64,000 nt of DNA from Amoebophrya sp. A120 (GCA_905178155.1 CAJINV010000012.1:1182492-1246491), one strand, 5' to 3'. Counted from the stretch's first letter, positions 34,501 to 45,379 are shown. Notes: generated by a model not told the origin, from the letters alone. Numbers and translations: made by a program.

Positions 34501-34650
34501 GACTCCTGTAGAAGAGCCGTAGGTCCTCATCTCCGCGTCGCCCTGCCGTTGCCGTTCCTGATTTTTTCTTGTTTTAGCTGTAGTAGCAACATCAAGTAGG
34601 GTTTTTTTATCGACATGAGGATCATAGATAGCGCCACCACGACTCAACAT
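31600..34650 (-). CDS. Membrane protein with Ser-rich N-terminus, function unknown
   Basis: ATG at 34650 starts MLSRGGAIYDPHVDKKTLLD. Exon 1 ends in phase 1 at a GTATTT donor (34377) and joins exon 2 (from 34211) as AKILSLRVASNTG. Further exons give RRRLRTSFVGSEENPGCEES and MEFTNLQFRTTYRQTPLVK, then a long Ser/Lys-rich exon (about 33115-32485) with a hydrophobic stretch SFTGVFMFLIYVQLSL, then YLPWLFLGVFAYLVCYKGNV, an acidic DSDDEIEMTNF exon and a C-terminus ending NATIGHRYD with stop at 31600. This predicts at least two transmembrane helices near the C-terminal third and a long hydrophilic N-terminal part. I do not recognise the family. Three A and one B introner plus about three GT-AG introns cut it; the junctions near 33.1-33.3 kb and 32.35-32.49 kb are not settled. 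Confidence 0.6.
31658..31920. mobile_element. Introner family A, last intron of the membrane-protein gene
   Basis: 263 bp, TSD TTCTG. Junction NRYDSRRWGSYQ. Confidence 0.92.
32010..32255. mobile_element. Introner family A in the membrane-protein gene
   Basis: 246 bp, TSD CGGCC. Junction VKLGLADSDDEIE. Confidence 0.92.
33442..33763. mobile_element. Introner family B in the membrane-protein gene
   Basis: About 322 bp, flanks ACGAC and AGGAC (one mismatch). Junction RLRTSFVGSEE. Confidence 0.85.
33823..34103. mobile_element. Introner family A in the membrane-protein gene
   Basis: 281 bp, flanks TTGTG and TTATG. The right TIR contains an extra CAGACG step (CCAGACGCAGACATG). Junction SSSSTSITRNNKV. 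Confidence 0.83.
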
Positions 34651-34944
34651 AGTCTAAGTACCTCCCTTTCAGGGTCAGACTGAGCCTGAAAAGCCGTGGT
34701 CATAGGCTCCGCAAGCATGCATGAGAAGTGGTGATCATATTAACTACCGAACGAGATTATTCGTAAACAACTTAGTCGTTCATAGTACCCGTTCTGACAT
34801 GTGCACGCCATCCCCATGATCGTCAGAAGCCGTGGTTGACCCCGAACTCTCGTATCCATCAAAAACAAGCCCGCTTATGTTCCCCGACTCCAATAAACCC
34901 GATCATCATTCGACGCACACAGTGATATGCAGAAACACTACACG

Positions 34945-35916
34945 TTAGACTTTAACGAGTATGAGTAAAAACCATTGACTACACAAAAAAAGAATATTGT
35001 TCGTGAGCAGGAATAGAGTGGTGAAGCAGGAGCTTGTGCTTATCATCACGCGTGATATCTTGACGTGCTTCCGCAGCGATACTGGTCTGTCGTCGTCCAC
35101 ACCCGATCCCGCTGTAGCGGAGGACGAAGCTGCTGCTGCTTATGCAATACCAAAATTATTTTGCCGGACACTAAGTACAAAACGCATCTAGACACTTCTG
35201 CAATTATCAGCAGCGCGTGTGTTTTCATGATGTTGCTGCATCAGGTTCCTGTGCCAAATCCATGTCACGCGGAGCCAGCATTTGCATTTTGTAGTGTCCG
35301 GTAAAATAACATTATCTGTGGATAGTGCCACGGCACTGTTGTCCTTGTCACCAACGGATGCTGAGGCACCAGCATGTTCTTGATCCGTACTACCAGGAAC
35401 GGCTCCGGTGTTGATACCCCTGGTCTTTTTCCTCTTGATAGTACCGCTGCCACTGCTGAACGCCGTTTCTGCAGCTTCGTGCCCCCCAGGAACTTTATTC
35501 TCCGCTTCCGGACAGTGGTTGCAGGTTTTGCGGCAGTGCTTCCGGACTTTTTCCAGGTCCGCAGAGCTGTACCCCGAGAGCTCCTTGTCCCGGCTCTCCA
35601 GTTGGCTCTTCTTGCCGCAGTCGTAGCTGCTCCACTGCGCGCAGTTGTAACCTTTTTTGTCGCGAAAAAACGCATCGTCTTCATCACAGCGGTAGTGCTT
35701 GCGCAGGTGCTTCCGCACTAAAAACTCTTTCTCACAAAACCCGCACTTTTGCTTGCAGTGCGAGTGGACTTCCGTTATTTCTGTCTGGTTATACTGGGGG
35801 GACGGATTTCTACACCAGGCTTCCGTCCACTCCTTGCACTTAAAACCTGATTGTTTCGATTGTAGGCCATGTTCTTGCGCATGACAAAAATACTTTCTGT
35901 TTCTTATATCTTCCAC
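34945..35916 (-). CDS. Cys-rich protein with two ShKT-like modules
   Basis: The open exon at about 35855-35307 carries two related modules, FKCKEWTEAWCRNP...HCKQKCGFC and YNCAQWSSYDCGKK...HCRKTCNHC. Both follow the pattern C-x-x-W-x4-C ... Y ... C-R/K-x-x-C-x-x-C and resemble ShKT-type disulphide domains. A Ser/Thr/Gly-rich linker follows. A short TIR element (family J) then leads to a likely last exon reading GSGVDDDRPVSLRKHVKIS and a hydrophobic tail to a TAA near 34945. The 5' end is missing: no ATG precedes the first module, and a TTTTAAGTGC acceptor-like site suggests an upstream exon. ShKT modules are common in secreted or surface proteins; the role here is unknown. Confidence 0.5.
35157..35307. 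mobile_element. Introner-like element family J
   Basis: About 150 bp with inverted ends ATTATTTTGCCGGACACTA and TAGTGTCCGGTAAAATAA. No clear TSD. It sits at the end of the open ShKT-like exon. Confidence 0.6.
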
Positions 35917-38017
35917 GCGAACGGTGGAACATGAACAACTATGCGTACTTATGCCAACACATAGATACTACATCTTCGCAGGTTTTAAGTGCAAGGAGAG
36001 TACTTCTTCTTCTTTTCAACTACTATCCGTCTTCCTCAGCGAATGCTGCGCACCGTCACCCCAGATGAAAAATGTGTTTTCGTTTTTTATTTTTCCCCGC
36101 ACGCATTTATTTCGTACTAGTAATAGTAAATGTACAACCACTACCAGCACATAAAGAAAATCTTCCTTGGGCGCTGCGCACCCGGAACGTCTACCTCCAT
36201 TAAAAGTTTATGCTGTCACAAAATACCAAACGCGCATTTTCGTTTTTCACAATTTCGAGAAAAATAATACAAAAAAGATTTTATATGCTGTTTATTATTT
36301 TCGAAAATCCTAGCTCGTATCAGGGGGCTCTGGAGCAGGTGGAGGAACGGCTGGCGCAGGCGACCTGGTAAGAAGTGTTTTTAGTGGTGGAGCGAGTGCT
36401 CATGACAGTAAATTCCTTAACTAGCTAGTGGTGCACGCGGCGGCGTTTCCACCCGGTGGTGAATGGTTACGGTCCGGACCAAAACCGTAACCTTTCGGGC
36501 GGTCGTCCCTGCAATCGGCGCCCGGACTTACACGGAGACGGACGCAAATACCCGGCACCAGCAGCACGAAATGGGTCACGGTTGGAGAGCGGAATCTTGG
36601 CGACGGGTACCTCCGCGATGAACTTGATGGCGAAGTCGGCTCCGACGGAAGCATACCGGGTGAAAATATCATAGCCATGTGGGGCCTTGCTATGGGACAT
36701 GACTGTTACCACTATCCACCGCCACCGAGGGCGACACGCCTTGCATGACAAAGTGAACCGCATGACCAAAATTAGCTGCACTTGACGGCCATAGACTGGA
36801 AGAAATGAAAGTTTTAAGGCCGCCGGAGATACAAACGCGTTTGTCTCACTGAGATCCGGAACCAACCTAGCTTCCAACTCCTGGCGCGCCTGCGTGCAGG
36901 CGGTAGTAACAGTCACGCCCACCCCTCTTAGGTTCCCCACATGGCTAAAGTATTTTCATCGTGGATACTGGACTAGTACTCGCGAGAAGGAGTTCGGCGG
37001 CCACGAAACAGGTCGCCACCCAGCCTTCCATCGCCGAGCGGAACCTGGGGCAATCGAGTGAGATCGCCCGCACGGCTGCCAGGCGGCCAACACCTAGCGC
37101 CAGGACGACTACGCGAGCAAAGGCAAAGCATTATTTTTCTATGGTGTCCAGGCCGCGCACAAGTCGACATGTCTGGCAGTGGCTGCTACGTGAAGGGACG
37201 GAGCCCGTCTCTCGGGCGAGCGAGTTTCAGCGTACTTCTCCGTAAACGAGCACGATCTCCACTGCCTCTCAACGCCCACAAAGGGAAAGACGACGACACC
37301 CAACCACGACGCGAAAAAACGACAGGCCGGAAGTGCGACCGTGGGCAACCTACGACGCTTGGGCAAGAGTCACCATTCAAATTACGCACCGACCTACGAC
37401 GCAGGTGCATCATCCTTGAATTGTCCGCAAAGCTTGTGGACCAGATGATTAGAATCCAAAGCGATTGAATTTTGTTTCTCTTGCATTGCTAGTTGCACTG
37501 CAGGGTTGGTCCATCAATCAGTTTTTGTATGTACCAGACAGGTGGAAAAAAGAAATTGACATAGCACGCAAACTACAATACAGTCAGATCGAGGTAGAGA
37601 CGGAGCAAAACCTAATAAAGCAGATGTGTAGAAAAGCCGAAGTTGCAGTCATGTTGCCAAGCAGAGTAAGAAAATAAAAACAAAGTAGAAAAGTGCGTCT
37701 GGATAGAAGTGAAGATGACAATAATACGAAGATCAAGATAAATAAGACAACAGAAACTCTTTATATCGGTCGCGCGTGCAGGTGGGGAAAAAACAATCGT
37801 CTTACGTGACCGAAAGAGCAGCAACAATACCACACGGTCAACGTCTCAGAGTAAACAGAAACAGAAGATGAAGACTCAGGAAATGACTGACCACTATGCC
37901 GTCTATCAAAGCCGCTGGGTTTCTCATCTCGCTCTCTCCGTCACGACACAGAAAGACTTCTCTTAGTTTTACCGAAGCGCTGTTCTCGATTCGACTTCTA
38001 GAAAAGACCACGACCTT
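35917..38017. other. Region with inverted-repeat end and no settled gene
   Basis: At 35975 the plus strand repeats GGTTTTAAGTGCAAGGAG, the reverse complement of 35855-35838. At 36209-36506 lies the left copy of a split repeat shared with 50.96-51.26 kb. A minus-strand frame of ~157 codons at 36940-36467 runs into that repeat and is not supported as a gene. 37.47-37.87 kb is AT-rich without features. Confidence 0.45.
36209..36506 (+). repeat. Left copy of a split repeat, inverted partner at 50.96-51.26 kb
   Basis: Two matching segments: ~40 bp with TGCTGTCACAAAATACCAAA (36210-36248) and ~87 bp from ACTAGCTAGTGGTGCACGCG (36419-36506). The ~170 bp between them does not match the partner. The second segment holds a hairpin, GGTTACGG...CCGTAACC, around the palindrome GGTCCGGACC. 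Confidence 0.85.
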
Positions 38018-41000
38018 CTACTTCTTGGTGGAGCTGGAAGACGAGGACGAGGAAGATTTGGAAGAAGACGAAGAACCCTCCGGCGCGGACTGACTGAAGG
38101 CCAACGTCTTGGAAACCATCTCCTGCTCACGCTGCATCTGCTTCTCGCGGGCGTCCTTCGACTTCTTGGTGATGCCCTTGACCTTCAAGGACTGGTCTTC
38201 CGGCTCGACGGCGAGGAGGAACTCCATGTCGAGGAAGCTCACGGTCTTCGGCACCACTTCGTCCGCAAATTTGACCTTTTTGGACTTCTTCGGCTGGTCC
38301 AGCAACGGGTCATTGAAGGTAGTGATCGGGTTCGGGCCGCAGGACTGTGTTGTTCGAAATTTACATGTTACATTTTGCACAACTACAACAAAAAAAAGCG
38401 AGATCGTCCCGAATCCATGAGCAACGTGATTTCTTGTCATTATCTCAATCGGACATCATGAATATCTTTATTTGCCATGCGCTTACCATGGCAAACGGGA
38501 CGAGGCAGAACTTGTTTTTCCACTTGTCCGGCCCAATGTTCGTGGTCTTGAATCGCAGGGCCAACGCACAACCGGTGTCCCTGTTGCAGGTGAGGGGGAG
38601 CAAGGCCGCGATTCCGAGGCAGCAGTTCTCGTACATGATCGTCTTGGTCTCATACAGGTTTCCGGGCCCGCTGAAGTCCACCGCGTAATGCCCGCGGTCG
38701 ATCGAGCAGTTCGCCGTGGGGACCGTCACCTGTTGTCGCAGTAGATTTTTGCATTATTTATACGAATGGGAACCAGGCAACATTACCCAGCGAAAAGATG
38801 GTGGGCCACACACGCACCACAGCTACCTCTCATCGCCAGCTATTCTCATGCAAATGCAACAAATTCTCACTACTGCAAAACACAACATCAATATGCGTCC
38901 TTCGTGAAATAATCGAAAGAAATATGCTGTCGATTACCGGCTTGTCGTCATCATCCCACGAGAGGATCTTGATCAAAGAGTGCGGCTCGGAGGACTGCTT
39001 CTTCGCGATCTCCGCCAAACGGTTGCACTCGCTTTCGTACAACAGCTTCGCGGCCTTAAACCGGGCGGCCTCCTCCTGCATGAGGCGCTGCATGTCGTTG
39101 TGGGACTCGAAGTTCATGTTGCCCAGGTTGTCATCGTCGTCCTCATCCGAAGAGACGGCAACCGCCGCAGCCAAATTATCTGCGAGATATTTCATTGCGG
39201 GTTTCGACGTTCAGATATGACCATGCGGGAAAATAGATGTGGGTCTGCAGTCATTGACGATGCGTTTTTACTGGGCGACAGAAATAGTACTCGAGAAAAC
39301 GACAAGAGTAATACTCTTCTTCTTTTTCGCGGCCTTTTCGGATTTCTCCCGTTCCTTGGCTTCTTTGCGGAGGCCCTTTTTGATCTGGGTCACCTTCGAC
39401 TCGTGCTGCTTCTTCGCCTGGTTCTCGGCCTCGCGGTACTTGGAGCGGAGGCTTTTCAGCCGCTCGTCGATCATGTTGGTGACCGTCGAGGGGGTGCTGA
39501 CCTTGTTGACCTCGCCCATTTCGAGTTCACCACCGTAATAGGCCTTGACGCGCATTTTTTCTTTTAACTTCGTCTTCTCAATCGTCGCGGGGGCAGGCAA
39601 GGTGACAACCTAGCGAGAGTTGTAAATTAAAACTTCATATCTGTGTGGGGTGTTAAGTCTCAAAACATGCACGCCAGTTTCATAATCGTATGTATCTGCC
39701 TGGGACAGGCTATAACAAAAACATCCCGAAACTAGAGGAGTAGTCTTTACCTCATAGGTTCCAGAGACGCACCCCGGGGTGTTCGCGACATACTTGTTGA
39801 TCAAGACCGACAGCTCCGAGCAAAACTTCTTGCTCCGCGCTTTCAACTCTTGTTCCTCCTTCGTACTCGGGTCCCAGTTATCGTACAAGAGCCCAAAATC
39901 ATCCGGGTGGACTTTCAGGTAGTGGTCCTGGGGGGTATGTTTTGTTGGTAGATTTGTCATGCGTGGCGGGTTGGACAAAAAAGAAAAAGCCCAATGCCCA
40001 GCATCAACATCTATATGGACTGAAAAGTAAAAAACCCACTTGATGTGCCTAACGACGGAGGAGTAGACGCATCCTACGAACAACTTTTGAAAAAATGCAA
40101 CTATACCGCCCCATGAATCATCTCGTGCTCCAACAAGAGCGAGTTCTGGTCGTTCTGCGCGGCACGCCTGTTCCGCATCAACTCACAGCAATCCCGCGCA
40201 AACTCTTCGGAATGGTCGGCGTGGAAAAAGAGACCGTCGTCACCAGCCTCCGGGTAGGTGTGCTTCGCGAACTCGAACACCTGCTGCAACTCCTCTTCAG
40301 AGAAGCCGTTCAAGCGCTTGCGGTACTGCTTGTGGAACTTCGCCATGATCATGGCCGACAAAACGCGGTCGAAATGGCCGCGGGACAGCTGCGTGGGATT
40401 CAGGCTCCGCACAGTAGTGTGGCACAAGGTGAAAATCTCCAGGTCGTCCTTTTTGACACAGGACTTCAACACCCTCAGGGCGCCACTGTTCGGCTCGAAA
40501 AACTTGTTCTCGGCAGTGTAGCACCCGGTCTTGTATTGCTGCTCAGTCAGCCCGTCCATGCGGCCGATCGCGTAGGCCACCTCGTCGGCAAAGGTCGGCA
40601 ACGGTTGACCCTGGGCGACGAGAGCCTCCTTCTTCTTCAGAAACTGCTTGCGCAGCTGATTGAAATAGAAATTGAAACTTTTTCGAATTCCGACTTCTAT
40701 GTTCTCCAAATGCCAATATATAGAGTGAGATCAACTTCAACAGGCTGAAACTTGGTCCAAAAATGCACCGGATCGAAATCGAAGACGGAAACTCACCTGA
40801 GCCGTGGGCGCTCAGAAGCTCACGCAAAATAAAAGGTAAGCATCCACCACTGCCGGTCCGACGGCATTCCGAATAAGCGCGCCCGGACCTGCCTACCCCT
40901 GCGCCAATGATAACCATGCTGCCCCCCCGCGCTGCCGGAAGGCCATTGCCCGCCCACCGCCGCGCGCATACTTGGTAGCGCTGGCGGGGCTGGCGGGGTG

Positions 41001-43458
41001 GGCCTACGTCCACCACAAACGAAGCGGATACGGGCAACCGCGGGGCCGGCGGATTTCCATCCACTCTCCCCGCCCTCAGGTTGCGATCTGTAGCGCTGAA
41101 ACTACCAAACACCATGCTAGTCCCCAACTAGCACGGTTTGTCGCTTTACCCTATTGATCTTGCAGCAACACCGGGCGGGGGTGGGCCCCAGGGCCACGCA
41201 AAGGGCCCCGCCCTTTGGAGGCAATGCGGGGCCCACCGGCAAAATGGCGCCGGAGACCCGCCAAACGCCCAGGACCGTGCCACGCTCGCCACCCAAAAAC
41301 GAAACGAGTTCCCCCATGTGTAATTTTTCGCAACAGGAAAAAGGACCACAATAGGACACATCAGACCACTTGACCTGCCTCGCTTTTTTAAAACATTTAG
41401 CCTGCCACCGGCCCTAATTTTTAAAATTTAATTTTTTTGAGCAAAAAGAATGGCGCCACCAAAGCAGAAACGAAAAAAACCACCCTGCGCACGGGCGAAA
41501 CAGGCGGCGAAAAGCAAAACAGCGCAGAAAATCCCCGCGCAGGCCGAACACGCCGAAAAATCCGGCGCCCTGACAATGAAAGACTGTGGGCGGTTTGGCG
41601 AACACCTGCGGGACTCGACAGGGCGAAAAAAGGCCGCCGGGCTCCGCGCCCAGTTTGCGTGGCTCCTTCAATGCCTGACCGGCCGACGGGGCGCAGATGT
41701 GCGCCAACTTTGCTGGGAAGATCTCAACCCCGAATGGACGCAAATCCAGGTAGGGGACTCGAAAACAGCACGGGGCGGCGGGCGCGGGCTGCTTGCGTGC
41801 TGCCCCATCGCCCCGGGCGCCGAGACGCTTATGACGCTCGCCAACTTCCGGAAGCACTGCGAGCGCGAGGCCCCCGACGGAAAACTTTCCGGCCCCATCT
41901 TTTCTTTCTCATACCATGCGTACGAAAAATTAATCCGCAAGGCCCGCCAGGGCTTCACGCCTTGCGACCCGGAGAGCTGCCGGCCGAGTGCAATCACGAG
42001 CCACACACCACGCCGGAGCTTCTGCACCCGCCTGATTCTCCAGGGCGTCGCCCCAACGGTGGTGCAGCAAATGTCAGGCCACAAATCCGCCACAAGCTTC
42101 CTGCGCTACGTGGCAACGGGCTTTGCATTTCGCCACCAAGCGGCCAAGCGCCTCGACCTGTAGATCGCGGTGGCGGCCGCGGACCAAAAAGCGGCGCGGC
42201 GCGGCCGAAGGCGGCGGGGCTGACCAGCGGGGGCCCGAGAAAACAAAAACCGCCGGCCGGCTTGCGCGGGTTGGCGTGGCAACATGGGGCCCACCAAAAC
42301 AGGCCGGCTAGCAGGCGGGGCGCCGTCGGGGCGGGTGCCCGCGCCCGGCGACCAAGACATGCCAGCTGCCATCTTGAATGGGCGCCCGGGCCCCGAAGAT
42401 TGCATGGCCACGCTCCATATGTGGGGCGTCGCACACGAGACGAAACCGAGCCAACGGTAGACCTAATGATAACACGCTTCGCGATCAGAATGATCCCTGT
42501 TAGTCGTTTTCACTACTGAACTGGACCGAATACTTGAAAGTGAAATTATGAAAAAAAATCTACGTACAGTGAGGCACTTTCCGGACAATTTCTGCCAGGG
42601 CGTGACCAAGAGATTCAGGTTTCCGTTGTTCTTGTAAAGCACGTACAACTGGAGAAGCTCGGGCCGAAATCTGGTCGGGTCCAAAACGAGGTGGCTCAGG
42701 ATACGGATCTGTAGGGTTTCATGGCGTTGTGGTGAGATGCTTCTCGTTGGAACGTGATGCGCGTGCTAGTTGGTTTCTCACCTTCACATGGGGCACAGAG
42801 CTTCCCCATCTCTGTCTTTTGCATGACCTACGAAAGAAAAATGCAAACTCGGTGGTGATTTGGTTTTGAAGATGAGAAAGACAAAAAGCACACAGTACAC
42901 AGATTCCCAGAGCAGCGACGGTCTCCCAGGCGAGGTTCTTCATGGCGATGGTGCTGTGGTGCCCAGCGGCCGGGCCTCGCGCGCGCAAATACGTGTCCAA
43001 GAATATGTACACCCAAACTGTAGGTGAGTTTCGGTTTTCAGATGTTGGGGGGGTGAAGAGAAATACATGAGAAGAATACGGGAGGTCTGCACGCACGAAA
43101 CTACTGTAGTGGATCTAAAAACAAAGGCGCGAACTATACTAATGCCGTCGCCGGCCATCCAGCCACCCGTTTCCACCAGGTTTTTCAAGACCCCGGGCTG
43201 GTCCGGGTCTCGCACCGGGTTGACATCGGCACCACAGTGCTTGACGTCGAGCGGCACGTAATTGTCGAGATCATCTTGTTGCACCTTCCGGGGTGCAACC
43301 ACCGTTGTGCCTTCCTCGACGAAGTCGATCACGGCCTGATTGGTCACAGCAACCGGGTCGACGGCGTGCCGCTGCAAAATGCGGTCTTGCGCCTCCAGCG
43401 ACGGAAAATCCGTGGCCGGGGTGGTTTGCAACACGATAGGGTTACGGGGGTCCGTCAT
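38018..43458 (-). CDS. 819-aa protein with an HEMIH motif, nine exons
   Basis: Exons 43458-43140, 43017-42899, 42708-42568, 40703-40107, 39927-39751, 39609-39315, 39179-38938, 38729-38487 and 38344-38018 sum to 2460 nt, all joined at GT-AG sites in consistent phase. ATG at 43458 starts MTDPRNPIVLQTTPATDFPS. A hydrophobic stretch WETVAALGIC lies in exon 2. Exon 4 ends LLLEHEMIHGA, so HEMIH falls at about 386-390. HExxH is the zinc-binding motif of many metallopeptidases, but no other part supports a peptidase family, so this is a lead only. Lys/Glu-rich coiled-coil and acidic stretches follow, then a Cys-rich exon (NCSIDRGHYAVDF...) and a poly-Ser end. No introner occurs in this gene, unlike its neighbours. 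Intron 3 hosts the tyrosine recombinase. Confidence 0.85.
40800..42470 (+). mobile_element. Crypton-like insertion inside intron 3 of the 819-aa gene
   Basis: The 1864-bp intron (42567-40704) is far longer than the other introns of this gene (about 110-210 bp). It contains a GC-rich segment with an intact tyrosine recombinase ORF on the opposite strand. No TIR or long terminal repeat was seen, which fits Cryptons. The exact ends were not found. Confidence 0.6.
41450..42163 (+). CDS. Tyrosine recombinase (phage-integrase fold), Crypton-like
   Basis: 237 aa, intronless, ATG at 41450 behind an AT-rich leader, TAG at 42161. A Lys-rich N-terminus (MAPPKQKRKK) precedes a core whose catalytic set is complete: Arg80 in LTGRRGADVRQLCWED, Lys105 in VGDSKTARG, His185/Arg188 in SHTPRRSFCTRL, His211 in MSGHKSATSFLRY, and nucleophile Tyr220. 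Spacing fits the family. Such enzymes cut and rejoin DNA through a 3'-phosphotyrosine and mobilise Cryptons, DIRS elements and integrons. With no reverse transcriptase nearby, a Crypton is the best fit. The ORF is undamaged, so the element may be recent or still active. Confidence 0.88.
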   Translation: MAPPKQKRKKPPCARAKQAAKSKTAQKIPAQAEHAEKSGALTMKDCGRFGEHLRDSTGRKKAAGLRAQFAWLLQCLTGRRGADVRQLCWEDLNPEWTQIQVGDSKTARGGGRGLLACCPIAPGAETLMTLANFRKHCEREAPDGKLSGPIFSFSYHAYEKLIRKARQGFTPCDPESCRPSAITSHTPRRSFCTRLILQGVAPTVVQQMSGHKSATSFLRYVATGFAFRHQAAKRLDL

Positions 43459-43883
43459 TCTGTGATAAGCTTATCCGGGTACGGAAGCTTCGCGATTTGC
43501 TCGAAAGAGAAGTTGCTACTGCGTCAAAAGTGATTGGTTATTGGATAGGGACAGGGGAAAAAAACACTGCCACGAACAAGATCCAGAACACCACACACGC
43601 AAAAAGGGAAGACGAAACGGATGATCTTTTCTGGTTTCGAGCAGTAGCGTGGAGCTTTGGATTTTTCGATCAGAAGAATATGAGGAAAAATAAATGAAAA
43701 ATGCACAAGATTTTCACGAACCACGCCAAGAAAATGGAATTTTCATTTTTCCAACGAGGACTGCGAATTATCCAGATACTTTTCAAAAAAAAACGCTTAT
43801 ATTTTTCGATTCGAAAAATACGAACCGGCACGACGAAGACGGACATCTCTTTTTTTGCCGTATTCAGAGCCCGCGTGGCCCTC
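43459..43883. other. Intergenic
   Basis: AT-rich, no feature beyond the probable 5' region of the 819-aa gene and the 3' region of the next gene. Confidence 0.5.
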
Positions 43884-44558
43884 TCACGCTGGCGCCACAG
43901 CGGGTTCATTCGGAACGTTCGCATTTATGAACCGCTGCATTTCTTCTTGCGCGCGCCGCTCTTCGGCCTCCGCTGGGTCGCTGATTTCTTCGTCAAGAAA
44001 CTTTCCGACCTTCTTCAGCCAGGCCTTTCGGGCCTTGGAGATGTCTTTCATCTCCAAGGACGCAGCAACCTTTGTCACGCACTTCACCACGGCCTGGCTT
44101 CTCGCGGCTGCTGGCTGGTTGCTCGCTGCGACCCGGTTTTCATGGGCGGCGCGGGCAGCTTCACTGCGGTACTTCAGCGGAAGGTGTGCGCGCCAGGACC
44201 GATTGAACGGGCAGAAATTGCAGTAGAAATTGTACTCCCGGAGCCCGGTCTGCGCTAGTTCCGGAACCAGTTTCCGGACGTTGAAAGACCTGTCATATGG
44301 ACAAGAGTGCGTGATGATTAGGCACAACGTGCGCGCTGGGAAATTATCTCTTTTTGCAAGTTGCTTCCCAGCAGGCGGGGCTGGGGCAAAACAAACAACA
44401 CGGGGGCACTTCCAATAATTCGACTCGCCGAAAGCGCGTTTTGTAATGCTGCTTTCGACGATTTCGTAGGATTTTCGGGCAATCTTCCCGGATGCTCGCA
44501 CTTTAGGGCGAGAAACCGCAGCTGGGCTTGCAGTGGGCCCGAAGCCCGAACTTGTCAT
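43884..44558 (-). CDS. Intronless 224-aa protein with paired cysteines, unknown
   Basis: ATG at 44558 (MTSSGFGPTASPAAVSRPKV), stop at 43884. The central part has ITHSCPYDRSFNVRKLVPEL and YNFYCNFCPFNRSWRAHLPL. The C-x-x-C pair and repeated CP(Y/F)(D/N)RS motif suggest a small metal-binding fold. The C-terminus is Lys/Glu-rich and helical. No family recognised. The C/P and R patterns are unlike the introner-rich genes, and no intron is needed. Confidence 0.55.
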   Translation of the reverse strand: MTSSGFGPTASPAAVSRPKVRASGKIARKSYEIVESSITKRAFGESNYWKCPRVVCFAPAPPAGKQLAKRDNFPARTLCLIITHSCPYDRSFNVRKLVPELAQTGLREYNFYCNFCPFNRSWRAHLPLKYRSEAARAAHENRVAASNQPAAARSQAVVKCVTKVAASLEMKDISKARKAWLKKVGKFLDEEISDPAEAEERRAQEEMQRFINANVPNEPAVAPA

Positions 44559-45379
44559 GCTGCCGAGCCCCCTCGGATAGGCGATTCAAAAGAATCGCCT
44601 GCACAAGGGGCCATCGCAGCATGCCGCGCTTGTTTCTCTAAACGACAAGCGACCTACAGACTTAGACAGATTTCGAGCATAGCACGCGGACCAGGCGAGG
44701 CGGATAGGGCAAACGCAGCAACTTTACTTCGTGTTGTGCGTTGTTAAGCCCAAAAAGAACTACTGACATAAAGCAAAAGCACGGCTTGTCATGCTGAGCG
44801 GCATTCTGCACCGGATTGCAATTGCCACACAGGAAAAAACTCGCCTTTTATGTATAGAGAACGAGTCAGATCATGAGCGTAGCATGCGGACCAGGCGAGA
44901 AGGATAGAACGACAGTAGCACTTTTAGGCTGTGGCGTCATGCATTGTTATTTTTATCCCCTGTTCTCATCGACGAATGACTTTCGCTGAAAAGTCAAAAT
45001 ATGGAAGTACCTCCAGGACGAGTCCGCCTTGCGCTCCCGCTCCGCCTGCTCCCGTGTCTCGGGGTCCGCCCCGGGATCGAACTCTGCCTCCTTTCTGGGT
45101 TCTCGCGCAGCAATAACATCGACCTGGTGGCGGGAAACTGCGCTCGACCCGAAGACTTATCCACCCCAAGAATGGGGCGACACACCCAACAGGCTGTCAC
45201 GCCCAAGGAGATCCTCCCAACACCTCAAGCGCGTGTTTGTCATGCGTACGGGCGTTCTTGCGAATTGCCGCTGCGGCGCGAGCTTGGTTTGTCATGCAAA
45301 AGTCGCCGCCTCCTTGATCATGATCTGTCATGCAAAGTCCGAACTTGGTTTGTCATGCAAAATTGGACCACCGCGCCAG
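44559..45379. other. Intergenic with decayed introner-like motifs and a direct repeat
   Basis: GCGGACCAGGCGAG occurs twice (about 44690 and 44888) within a ~30-bp direct repeat. Several TTTGTCATGCAAA motifs at 45.23-45.37 kb and CTTGTCATGCTG at 44.55 and 44.79 kb look like remains of introner interiors, without recognisable TIRs. Confidence 0.5.

Noticed and set aside
36467-36940. 157-codon minus frame
   Set aside because: Its end runs through the 87-bp repeat that is also translated at 50.9 kb; no splice or family support.
41437-42519. 360-codon frame overlapping the recombinase
   Set aside because: It is a +1 shadow of the tyrosine recombinase, rich in Pro/Arg/Gly; the catalytic motifs are in the other frame.
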